Source: Posidonia oceanica (Eukaryota; Streptophyta; Magnoliopsida; Alismatales; Posidoniaceae). Taken from it: 64,000 nt of DNA. Under the pieces are notes generated by a model. It was given only the letters and a program-made list of their open reading frames with translations, did not search any database and was not told the origin of the DNA. Location: assembly GCA_037176725.1 (NCBI GenBank), contig JAZBRS010000026.1, positions 101,601,501-101,665,500 of the forward strand, written 5' to 3'. The position numbers and the translations under genes are program-made. Shown here piece after piece: positions 1 through 9,781 of the stretch. The first letter of the stretch is position 1. Each line of letters starts with the position of its first letter.

Positions 1-217
1 CATTCATATCACTGTAACCACTTGCATTTTGTCCAGGTGCTAACCTGATTTGCTTTGCCTGTCCGCAGGTAGTTGCGAGGTCCTCAGCCGGAGCTCGAGC
101 GTCTCTGTCCCGGGCAGCTCCCTGTGGTCCCCCTCTCTTTCCGGGCTATTCGTCGTCTTCGACGATAGTGCGTCTTCTTTTTGCCGCAGCCCTGTCCTTG
201 CCCGCTCGCGATTAGCT

Positions 218-2491
218 ATGGCCCAGCGTGCCAGCGGGCCTCTTGCTTCTGTTACACCAGAGGAGTTTTCGACTTCGGTCCCTCCTACTGCTGTAGCTTC
301 CCCTTCTTTCCATGCATTCCATTTCCGGTTGCATGATGATCCTCTGCATACCACGGGGGAACCGCAGGTCCTAGCCGGTCTGGAGCCCGTCACCGATTCT
401 GTCACAGTGACCACCACTCGGGCTCTGGATACCTCGCCTCCCGCCCCTTCCTCGGGCTTTCCTGTTTCAGAAACTCAGCTGGCTGCGGCTACTTCTGTTG
501 TAGGGTCTGTCCCTCTCGGCTCTTTTGCTCTCGTGCCCCCTTCCACAGCCATACCTTTACATCCCAGCTCGTCAGTCGACGAGTCCTCTGCCATGCGAGT
601 GGAACATCTAGGGGCTATGACCCAGAGGTTGCAAGGCATGGCCCTTTCTTCTGGTCCTACTCCTTCTTTTTCTCATCCTCTGACCCCTAAGGTTCTGGTG
701 CAGCTCTCTGTAGTTTTGCAGGCTCACCACATTGCACTCCCGCCCTTACCACCACCCCAACTCCTCACAGCTTCGGCGATGGGGGCGCCTTATCGGCCTC
801 CTGCACCTACACAGCACTTTGCACTGCATGCAACTCCGCCACCTGGTGATCAGTCCTTCGGACTGGTTGGAGCACAGCACCCCACAGGCCCGCTGTCCGG
901 CACTGTGCCTGTGCAGCAACTGTTGCTCCAGCACTCTGCACCTTACACTGCACAACACACTGCACAGCATGCCTATTACTCACTCCCTTTGCATCAGAAT
1001 ATTCAGACTCCCGCATACATATCACCGCACTTTACACCCTCGCACGGGTATGCTGGCCCTCACGCTACGACACCAGGTGGCGTGACGGTGGATCGGGAGG
1101 AGCGCTTTCTTGCGACCCACACAGCATACGCGACACCTGTCTTAGCTGCACCAGTCTCGACGACAGCAACTTCAGACGCCCTCCTTACCAGGATGGGTGA
1201 TCTAGAGAGAGCACTTCGTCAAATGCAAGGCCAGGACCACCAGTCCTACCAATTCTGGGACCTCTGCTACTTTCCAAAGGCGACACTCCCACCGAAATTC
1301 AAAATCCCAGAATTTGAAAAATACAATGGTAGAGGCTGCCCAATCGCACATCTGAAGGCGTACTACAGCGACCTCGTCGAGCTCCAGCATGATGATAGGT
1401 TGTTGATTCGTTTGTTCCACAAAAGTTTGACGGGCCCTGCTCTTAAGTGGTTCGTATCACTTGACATGGCTACCGTCAAGACTTGGAACGACCTTTCCCA
1501 GGCGTTCCTGGAGCAATTTTCCTTCAACTTTGACTTGATCCCTAGGCGCGAGGATCTTGTCACTCTTAAGCAGAAGCCCCATGAATCATTCGGGGAGTAT
1601 GTCGGTCGCTGACATATCTTAGCCTCCCAGGTCAAAAATAAAGCCTCAAAGGAAGAGTCTATTGAGATCATCACCAGGGGAGCACAACCGGCGACTGGGG
1701 GACTGCTTAGCATCCAGCCTATCATTAACCTTGCATCGCTGATCCGGGCTGGCGCTCGCGTGGAAAGCTCGCTGCAGAGTGGAAACTTTCCCGCACTCAC
1801 TGAATTCGCAAAGCAGGCTACCGCCTCCAACAATAGCAGCAACAAAGGCAACAACGACTCCGACGTCCGCTACCACAAGAAGCCGATCGTCACTTGCATT
1901 GGCTCTCCTACGGAGCTTCCCCCTGCTGAGAACCAGCCTGGTTCACCTCAGTTTGCATCTGCACCTAGTTTTCCACACACTACACACACTGCCATCGTTG
2001 AGCTGGTGCATCACGTCGCACCAGCTCAGCAAGGACAACAACTTAAGCAGAGACGAGGCCGTCGCACTAAGAGCGACTTCACCCCACTTGGTGAACCGCT
2101 AAGCACCGTCTTTCCTCAGGTTGTGTCACTTCTGAGGCTCCTAGAAACTCGCCTACCACCAAACCCTCTTCCATGGTGGTACGATGCGAGCAAGCAATGC
2201 GATTACCATCGAGTCGCGAGGCATTCGACGGATAATTGCCATACTCTTCGGGATGTCGTTCAGAACCTGATTGACAACGGGGTCCTCGTTGTCAATTCGC
2301 AGGAGGCTGCACACACATTTGCACTTGCACACCCTAGCATAGCCAGCCTTTCCTCGCCTGAGCCTGCTAGCTCCGAGGATCCTGGGACTTCAGGGGTCAA
2401 TCTTCTTGCTCCCGTTCTCACTGATTCCAGCTCTTCCTCGATGGATCCCTCCGATCTCATCGATCTGATCTCTTCTCCGGCCTTTCCTTAG
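218..2491 (+). pseudogene. gag: Gag polyprotein of element X, one in-frame stop
   Basis: Structural protein that would form the cytoplasmic virus-like particle. The start chosen is the ATG opening MAQR, which lines up with the starts in E1, E2 and Y. The first 350 residues are rich in P, T, S, A and H. The conserved retrotransposon Gag (capsid) block begins at PPKFKIPEFEKYNG and runs through ALKWF and FLEQF. A nucleocapsid knuckle of the C-x2-H-x4-H-x4-C kind follows (CDYHRVARHSTDNC). A single TGA at 1610-1612 replaces the Trp of the YVGRW motif; the frame is otherwise open to the TAG at 2489-2491. This is far better kept than E1's gag. The ORF stops right after the region where E2 continues into protease. 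Confidence 0.85.
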
Positions 2492-3984
2492 CCTTGTTCG
2501 CAGGGGGACCGGCTTAGAGAGCTCGCCTGTCTGCCAAGCACCGGCCCGAGTCTGCAAGCACAAAACCCTGGATCCTAACAAAGGCTTGGATCAACAGCAA
2601 CACAGGCAGTAGTAGTCTCAACGACCACAGCAGTGCTACCAAAGCAATCAACGGTAGAAAGCAGCAAACAATGGGGACCAGCGTCGTATCCTTTGCCTAT
2701 TTCTTTTCTTGCATTGCTTTCCTTTGAAGAAATCAAAAAAAAAAAAAAGACAAAAGCATAAAAAAAAACCCAGAAAACCTAAAAACAAAAAAACATCTTG
2801 CATGCTAATCATTGGCCCGATGAGGAAATCGGAAAAGCAAGCCTACTGGAAGGAGAGAGTCATCCCTTCTCAACTATCATTACCTAGACAACCAGGTAAG
2901 TGAGAGAGCCACCACCCATCTGAGAGTAGGACGAAGTGTCCAAACTCCGTGCGGGGCCTGCACCTCCCAGAGGGAGAAGAAAATGTTAGGGCGACTGAGA
3001 GAGTGAGCCTGAAAAAGAAAGTGCAAATTCGCATGGGTATAAAAGAAAACATGCAGATAGAAGGCGGAGACAGAAGTCAGCCTAAGAGAGGGACGTGCGG
3101 ATTAGCTCTACCCCCACCACACCTTGGAGAGGAGTCGGAGCATGCGCCTGGACAACCCCCATCTCCCAAGGGACTAGCCACCCCTTCCTGCAGCAAAAGC
3201 CTCCAGTCCAGACCAGGCGCCTATTTACCTCCAAGTCAAGGATAGAGCGAACCCAAGCATCCATGAGACAGCAAAAAAAAAAAAAGGAAAAAAAAAGAAA
3301 AGAAAATCTCAAAAAAGCAGGTGTAGGGCCCAAAAGAGTTTGGCACGGAGCCTGAATCATCACCCACTGAGAGCTTGAGCGTCACCACCCACCAAGGAGA
3401 GCCACCCACAGCTTGTGAGTCCTGGTAGAGTCAATTGAGTCGAGGGTTTCCTCCTCCTTTCCAGCAGGCATGAATGCTTTCCAGCATAACTGAGGGTAGA
3501 TAAATAAAAATCACCCCTTAATCAATCATCTTGCTTGAACACTATTTTGCATGCTTCATATGCATAACCTCGCAGGATCAACTCCAGCATTTCCGGCCAG
3601 GGGCATGTTAGTTGCTTTCGGATCAGGGCACATATATCAGAGCACACTCAGAACAAGCTTGCCACAGCCAACAGTGCAAAACTCGGCAGCTTCTATCAAC
3701 GCACAGATCCAGCACAAGACTGCAAGCCCAGAGCAGCACTGCAGACTATCTATGTCCCACGGACATCAAGCATACAGCAAGCTGTGACAGCACTCCCTCT
3801 GCAGTTAGTAGCAAGCAAACCTACCCTCAGAGGCGAATATCAGCAAACAAGCGTCATCCAGTGCCTTAACCAGCATTCAGAAGCAACGGTCCAGGAGCAC
3901 CTGCAGACCAGCCTCCTCAGCAAACATTCTTTTGGCTAAACTAGCCAGCATGCCCCCTTCTACTTTCACATCTCCCTTTGTCTC
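2492..3984 (+). other. Non-coding 3' region of element X
   Basis: No gene seen. 2492-2720 is a short unique stretch at the gag/3'-region junction. From 2720 the order matches E1's post-integrase spacer: an A-rich tract (2737-2770), a GCCCGATGA-like motif, CACTGAGAGAGT-like and GGGAGCCACC-like boxes, and a second A-rich tract (3275-3310). 3550-3984 is rich in CAGCA and has no clear match. Small ORFs here are compositional. Confidence 0.6.
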
Positions 3985-5333
3985 GTTCGCTCACGAAGCG
4001 AACCTTGCTGCGTCTCGATACCAGAGGCTTCTCGTTTGTCCCTTGATATCGCCTCGCTATCTTTGCCTTGCGGTTTGTCTCTGGTTGCATCTCGGATGAT
4101 AGATTCGCTATCTTCCCCACGGTTAGTCTCCGGTTGCGTCCCAAATGACCAAACCGCTATCTTGCCTTGCGTTTTGTCACCGACATGCGTCTTAGTTGAC
4201 AAATCGCTATCCTGCTCTGCGGTATGTTACCAACATGCATCTCGGTTGACAAATCGCTATCCTGCTCCGCGTTTTGTTGCCGACATGCGTCTCGGTTGAC
4301 AAATCGCTATCCAGCTTCGCGTTTTGTTGCCGACATGCGTCTCGGTTGACAATCGCTATCCCGCTCCGCATTTTGTTACCGACATGCGTCTCGGTTGACA
4401 AATTGCTATCCCGCTCCGCGTTTTGTTACCGACATGCATCTCGGTTGACAAATCGCTATCCCGCTCTGCATTTTGTTATTGACATGCGTCTCGGTTGACA
4501 AATCGCTATCCCGTTCCGCGTTTTTTTACCGACATGCGTCTCGATTGACAAATCGCTATCCAGCTACGTATTTTGTTGCCGACATGCATCTCGGTTGACA
4601 AATCGCTATCCCGCTCCGCGTTTTGTTACCGACATGCGTCTCGGTTGACAAATCGCTATCCTGCTCCGCGTTTTGTTGCCGACATGCGTCTCGGTTGACA
4701 AATCGCTATCCAGCTACGTATTTTGTTGCCGACATGCATCTCGGTTGACAAATCGCTATCCTGCTCTGCGTTTTGTTACCGACATGCGTCTCGGTTGACA
4801 ATCGCTATCCTGCTCCGCGTTTTGTTGCCTACATGCGTCTCGGTTGACAAATCGCTATCCTGCTCCGCGTTTTGTTACCGACATGCGTCTCGATTGACAA
4901 ATCGCTATCCTGCTCTGCGTTTTGTTACCGACATGCGTCTCGATTGAAAAATCGCTATCCAGCTCCGCGTTTTGTTGCCGACATGCGTCTCGGTTGACAA
5001 ATCGTTATCCTGCTCCGCGTTTTGTTACCGACATGCATCTCGGTTGACAAATCGCTATCCAGCTCCGCGTTTTTTACCGATATGCATTTCGGTTGACAAA
5101 TCGCTATCCTGCTCCGAATTTTGTTGCCGACATGCGTCTCGGTTGACAAATCCCTATCCAGCTCCGCGTTTTGTTGCCGACATGTGTCTCGATTGACAAA
5201 TCGCTATCCCGCTCCGCGTTTTGTTGACAGCATGCATCTCGGTTGACAAATCGCTATCCTGCTTCGCATTTTGTTACCGACATGCGTCTCGGTTGACAAA
5301 TCGCTCTCCTACTCCGTGTTTTGTTGCCGACAG
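3985..5333 (+). repeat. 50-bp minisatellite, about 22 clear copies
   Basis: Tandem units of about 50 bp, each holding TTGACAAATCGCTATCC, a GCTCCGCGTTTTGTT block and ACCGACATGCGTCTCGG. Units before about 4190 are diverged (with CTCTGGTTGC variants); units from 4190 to 5330 are close copies with mostly single-base changes and occasional 1-bp deletions. Because 50 is not a multiple of three, the short ORFs across it shift frame from unit to unit and are not genes. The array stops sharply near 5331 against E0 sequence. Confidence 0.9.
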
Positions 5334-5525
5334 TATGACGGGTGTCAACCGAGTAGTTAGGGCTATCAGCCCAACAAAAGGAAAAGAAGGGTCCTTGTTT
5401 GCCTGGCCCAAGGAAAATAAAACAAACAGGACCTCGCGAAGCCGCGAGAAAGAAAAGCTTGTCCTCACCCGAGGAAGCAAGCAAGCGGGACTCCATCTGC
5501 CCAGAGCGAAGTCGCGCAAAGGAGG

Positions 5526-6900
5526 ATAATTGGCAAGTTTCAGACTTATCCACTGGAAAGGGCACGATGTGATAAATGATAGGTTCCAGAGCTATCGACC
5601 GGAAAGGAAAGAAAAGTGATAAGTTTCGGACTTATTGACTGGGAAGGATGAGTTTCGGACTCATCGACCGGAAAGGATGAGTTTCAGACTCATCGACTGC
5701 AAAGGAAAATGAAATGAGATAAGTTTCAGACTTATCGACCGGAAAGAATGAGTTTCGGACTCATCGACCGCAAAGGAAATGATAAGTGATAAGTTTCGAA
5801 CTTATCAACCGGAAAGGATGAGTTTCGGACTCATTGACCGCAAAGGAAATGAAAAGTGATAAGTTTCGAACTTATCGACCGGAAATGATGAGTTTCGGAC
5901 TCATCGACCGCCACGGAAATGAAAAGTGATAAGTTTCAGACTTATCGAATGGAAAGGATGAGTTTCTGACTCATCGACCGCAAAGAAAATGAAAAGTGAT
6001 AAGTTTCGGACTTATCGACTGGAAAGGATGAGTTTCAAACTCATCGACCGGAAAGGATGAGTTTCGGACTCATCGACCGCAAAGGAAATGAAAATTGATA
6101 AGTTTCGGACTTATCGACCAGAAAGGATGAGTTTCGGATTCATCGACCACAAAGGAAATGAAAAGTGATAAGTTTCAGACTTATCGACTGGAAAGGATGA
6201 GTTTCAGACTCATCGACCGCAAAGGAAATGAAAAGTGATAAGTTTTGGACTTATTGACCAGAAATGATGAGTTTCGGACTCATGGACCGCAAAGGAAATG
6301 AAAAGTGATAAGTTTCAGAATTATCGACCGTTAAGGATGAGTTTCGGACTCATCGACCGCAAAGGAAATGAAAAGTGATAAGTTTCGGACTTATCAAGTG
6401 GAAAGGATGAGTTTCGGACTCATCGACCGCAAAAGAAATGAAAAGTGATAAGTTTCGAACTTATCGACCAGAAAGGATGAGTTTCGGACTCATCGACCGC
6501 CACGGAAATGAAAAGTGAGAAGTTTCGGACTTATCGAATGGAAAGGATGAGTTTCTGACTCATCGACCGCAAAGAAAATGAAAAGTGATAAGTTTTGGAC
6601 TAGCGACTGGAAATGATGAGTTTCAGACTCATCGACCTCAAAGGAAATGAAAAGTGATAAGTTTCGGACTTATTGACTGGAAAGGATGAGTTTCGAACTC
6701 ATCGACTGCAAATGAAATGAAAAGTGATAAGTTTCGAACTTATCGACCGGAAAGGATGAGTTTCGGACTCATCAACCCCAAAGGAAAATGAAAAGTGATA
6801 AGTTTCGGACTTATCGACCGGAAATGATGAGTTTCGGATTCATTGACCGCAAAGGAAATGAAAAGTGATAAGTTTTGGACCTATCGACCGGAAAGGATGA
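5526..6900 (-). repeat. 70-bp hairpin minisatellite of E0, about 19 copies
   Basis: Each unit of about 70 bp holds two short perfect dyads on the plus strand: GATAAGT-TTCGG-ACTTATC and GATGAGT-TTCGG-ACTCATC, joined by CGACCGGAAAG and CGACCGCAAAGGAAATG. Both arms usually change together or stay perfect although the spacers drift. The same two dyads, in reverse complement, form the array of E1 (27455-28335). Location: between the PMD-like ORF and the lost 3' LTR. Confidence 0.9.
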
Positions 6901-7626
6901 CGGGAGCATCAGAACCCGAAGGCGGGGCAGAAGCTGCAGGTGGTCCCGTGACAGTTAGGGGTGTCAGCCTGGGGAAAGATGAGGGGTGATGCCACAGGAT
7001 AGCAGAAAAGATGCCTTTGGTATCAGGAAGAGGATACCAGGAGACAGTCGAAGCGCCCTTGGCATCGAAATACGAAGAATGTGGACAAAACTGACGTGCT
7101 TGCCAACCGAGTAGTTAGGGGTACTAGCTCGAATGAAGATCCGACTGAGGGTGCTCGGTGGCCTGGTTTGATCACACGGCGATTGATGGATGCTGCGGCT
7201 GAGCATCCGGCCCGAGAGTCACTCGGAGTAGTTCTTGCATTGATCTGCGGAGATTCTGATATTTGATAAAATACAGGGGCTTTCTTGCAAATTTCCCTTG
7301 TACTGAGATTTCTGGCAGCTGCTTCTGACTTTTGTGAATTGTCAAGGTCTAATGGTGCCCTCCTCGTGGTTCCTAGAGGTTTGATGTGCGGGTTCAGTGC
7401 GTGTTCCATGTAGTATTCTGGCAACAGACCGTGCAAGTTGTTCAAGACACGATATTGCAAGAACATACATGCATCAAGCTATGAAAGGCAAGACTCAACA
7501 CACAAGCAGATGGCACAACAAGCATCTTTGTATTAATCAGGTCTTGGTTACATGTCCATGGCCAAGCCAAACAAGATACAATAAGTCTTAAGCAGGACGC
7601 GCAACTACTCAAGTGCCCTAACTAGT
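6901..7626 (-). other. E0 spacer between PMD-like ORF and array, with conserved hairpin
   Basis: No gene. The stretch matches E1 26930-27450 and E2 38800-39237. It holds an imperfect hairpin at 7014-7043 (GGTATC...GATACC core plus wobble pairs), the counterpart of E1's 11-bp stem, and a module reading CCGAGTAGTTAGGGGTACTA at about 7109-7128 that recurs in E1 and E2. Confidence 0.6.
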
Positions 7627-8783
7627 TCACGCTTTCTTAGAGCTCCTGGCATCACTGAATAGAGAGCCGCCAGGCGGGATCTCGTTGATAGGCCAGAGCC
7701 CCTGTACCTCAGTCACATACTCAGGGGTACACCCCGAGCCTTTTATAGCCGCAATGTCTGTCGACTGGGCACCATGGCACATCAGGCGGGCCAGTTCCGT
7801 CATTGCGGCAGTTGAGTTGAGCGGATAAAGCCGAAGAAGCTCGGGTGCTGTACTCTCGACAAGGGCACGCTGTTGGAAGCCAAACTGCCGCATCCGTCGG
7901 TGAACCCTGGCAGCACAACCAGTTGCGTGTCGCAAGCGCTGAAGAAGACAGTGAAAGATTCACCAGTGGATGGGACGATGCGCCAGGTTACCGCATCCTC
8001 GGTTAGCTTGCCAGCTTCTCGTACACCTCGCGAACGCTCCGAATAGCCCAAGCATGGCCGCTAATGCAGTAAGTCTCGAAGGCCGATCACTGCGAGTGCA
8101 GAATCTCCATCCCCAGGTGTCCAGCCAGCCAAACCTGCACCAGGGCTCTGTAGCCGTGGAAGTTGTGGCAGCGGTATGAGATGCGGTCCAGTCTGCGATA
8201 GGTTTCCCCCAGAACCACCGGTGCCAAGTCGATCTGCCGAGTCACCACGGCAAGTGTTCTCAATCGCAATCGTCATCCGGCCGTGACTGAAGATCAGCTC
8301 CCCTAAGAAGCGGGTAACAAAACCCCGAAGCCTCAGTTCATCTCCAAGCCCGGCACACTTTTTGGCAACTTGATCGAAGTATCCCAAGCGGAGCATGGGC
8401 ACAGGCCCGTCGGTGCAGATCAGCCTCTGTTTGCAGTCAACAGTGGAAAGTCCCGTCAGTTGACTCAGGACTGCAACATATCCATCCCGCCTCATGAACA
8501 CAGTTGGTCCTAGAAGCTTGGAAAAGCCGTAGATTCGGCGTACTTCCTCCAACGTGAGTGTCAACTCCGTTTTGCCGAAATGGAAAACATGGTGCGCAGG
8601 TTTCCAAAATCTTGCAGCAGCGCACAGGAGATGTCGGTTCACCTCTACCTCAGCTATGTTCAAAAGCCTGGACGGGATGCCCCACAAACGCAGCTTCTCA
8701 CGATCATCGACGGTGAGTGCGCCAATCCATTCTCGAAGAACCTCGGAACAGTGCGTTAGAGTCACCAGTGTGGGGAAACCCAT
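7627..8783 (-). pseudogene. Plant mobile domain (PMD/DUF7745-like) ORF of E0, frameshifted
   Basis: Captured host-type domain of unknown role in the element. The start is the ATG at 8781-8783 (MGFPTLVTLTH), shared with the E1 and E2 copies. The N-terminal part keeps the features that resemble plant mobile domain proteins: LRLWGIPSRLL, HLLCAAARFWKP, then a TLEEVRRIYGF block. Near 8265, after GRMTIAIE, a frameshift moves the reading into another frame where AVVTRQIDLAPVVL and the later LVVLPGF, WPINEIPPG and SSKKA blocks continue in pieces to a TGA at 7627-7629. The E2 homologue is 400 codons long. The frame is also open upstream of the ATG to 8903, past a 3' splice-site-like CAG at 8884-8886. 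PMD membership is from motif resemblance only. Confidence 0.75.
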
Positions 8784-8883
8784 TCCACCAAGGAAGGGGA
8801 AAGGAAATACAGGCACCCGGAAGAGGAGTTGGTTGCGCGGCCTGCGACTCTGAGCAGTAAACTGGCGCAAAATCCTCAAGTAC

Positions 8884-8900
8884 CTGCAATCAAGGTTGTA
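8884..8900 (-). promoter_or_regulatory. Candidate 3' splice site upstream of the E0 PMD-like ORF
   Basis: On the minus strand CTTGATTGCAG is followed by GTACTTGAGGATT, 100 nt before the ATG. The same block (CAG then GTAYTTG/GTATCTG) precedes the ORF in E1 at exactly 100 nt and in E2 at 52 nt. It would let a spliced RNA express the downstream ORF; splicing itself is inference. Confidence 0.35.
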
Positions 8901-8903
8901 CAT

Positions 8904-9776
8904 CCGTCATTTACAGGCATATAACACAGGCTGTCAAAGAGGCAGATTTCAAAGCCAATAAAGCAGTTCATGTTACAGCTATATCCAGATCACAGAATCC
9001 AAACACATTCAGTCATGCAAAGGGACTTCGTTCGTACGGGGTGAAATCACACAAAGGAGTACACTTGTCCTCGTCCGCAAGGAGCGAGGGAACAAGCGAT
9101 AGGGACTTCGTCCGTCCGGAGTGAAGTCGCACAAACGAATACTGGTAGTGCTTGGCTATGCATGCCCAATGGTCTGTGAGGGACCCCAATGTGCCGTGGT
9201 TGTCCTTCTGCCTCTGAAGTGACCATTCTGCCCCTGGCTACTGACATACATTCCAAACCGCTGTGCTGACAGTGATGACCTGTTCCAGGGCTTGTGCTGG
9301 TGCTTGGATTGAGCGATGGCCTAGCAAGCTGGTGGGAGCTTTGGACCAATGGTTTGTGGTTAGAAGGAGGTCAATCTGCCTTTGGTAGAGTACTGTCCCA
9401 ATGCCGAGCTAGGCCTTGCAGAGTGGGGGAGGGAAAGAGCAAAGGGATGATTGATGCTTGGTAGATGCATGAATGATTTATGCTGGATTTCTATTGCCCT
9501 TGGTATATGGAGTGCTTGATGCCTGCTACAAAGGAGCGATTTCTAATTCACTAGACTCTACTTGGACTCTTAACTGTCGATGACACTCCGAAATGGGTGA
9601 TGATTTTGGGATAGTGATGTGGCGAGGACAGGCTTCATGCCAAACTCTCGAGGACCTACACCTGCTTCTTTCATTTTTGTTTATCTTTTGCTCTCACATA
9701 CGCATGTAGGTTTCCCCTATCCCTGGCTTGGAGGTAATAGGCGCCTGATCTGAGGCTGGGAGAGCTATTGCTAGAC
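8904..9776 (-). other. E0 post-integrase spacer (left half)
   Basis: No gene. The minus strand matches E1 about 24790-25640 and E2 40500-41400, including paired CTTCGTCCG-like and CCTCGTCCG-like boxes (9022-9135) and a pyrimidine-rich tract near 9665-9700. E1 inserted at its right end. Confidence 0.65.
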
Positions 9777-9781
9777 AGGGG
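9777..9781. repeat. Target-site duplication of E1 (AGGGG), left copy
   Basis: AGGGG directly before E1's TGTAGACACC; the matching copy is at 57802-57806 directly after E1's terminal GGCTACA. A perfect 5-bp duplication proves that the two LTRs 48 kb apart belong to one insertion. Confidence 0.92.

Larger units (their letters stand above)
1..5333 (+). mobile_element. Element X: gag-only Tat-type Ty3/gypsy relic (partial)
   Basis: Plus-strand relic cut by the left edge of the window. It has a gag gene (218-2491) followed after about 230 bp by sequence matching the post-integrase spacer of E1 (2720-3550 resembles 24330-25130), so protease, RT, RNase H and integrase are absent. A 50-bp minisatellite follows to about 5333, where sequence of the minus-strand element E0 begins. 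No LTR of X is visible: the 5' LTR would lie left of the window and no 3' LTR was found. Assigning the 50-bp array to X rather than to E0 is inference. Confidence 0.7.
5334..9776 (-). mobile_element. Element E0, 3' part (left of the E1 insertion)
   Basis: Minus-strand Tat-type element, split by E1. Read on the minus strand it runs from the post-integrase spacer at 9776 through the PMD-like ORF (8783 to 7627), a conserved hairpin near 7014-7043 and a hairpin minisatellite (6900 to 5526), ending at about 5334. The sequence either side of E1 rejoins after removing E1 and one AGGGG: its reverse complement matches E1's own spacer at about 24700-24810 without a gap. The element's 3' LTR is missing. 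Confidence 0.85.

Noticed and set aside
4207..5196. Series of 60-75-residue ORFs with CRHASRLTN-like repeats.
   Set aside because: Products of the 50-bp minisatellite read in shifting frames.
3985..7000. Possible CRISPR-like array because of regular 50- and 70-bp repeats.
   Set aside because: Units are contiguous with no unique spacers, no cas genes are present, and the context is plant retrotransposon 3' untranslated sequence.
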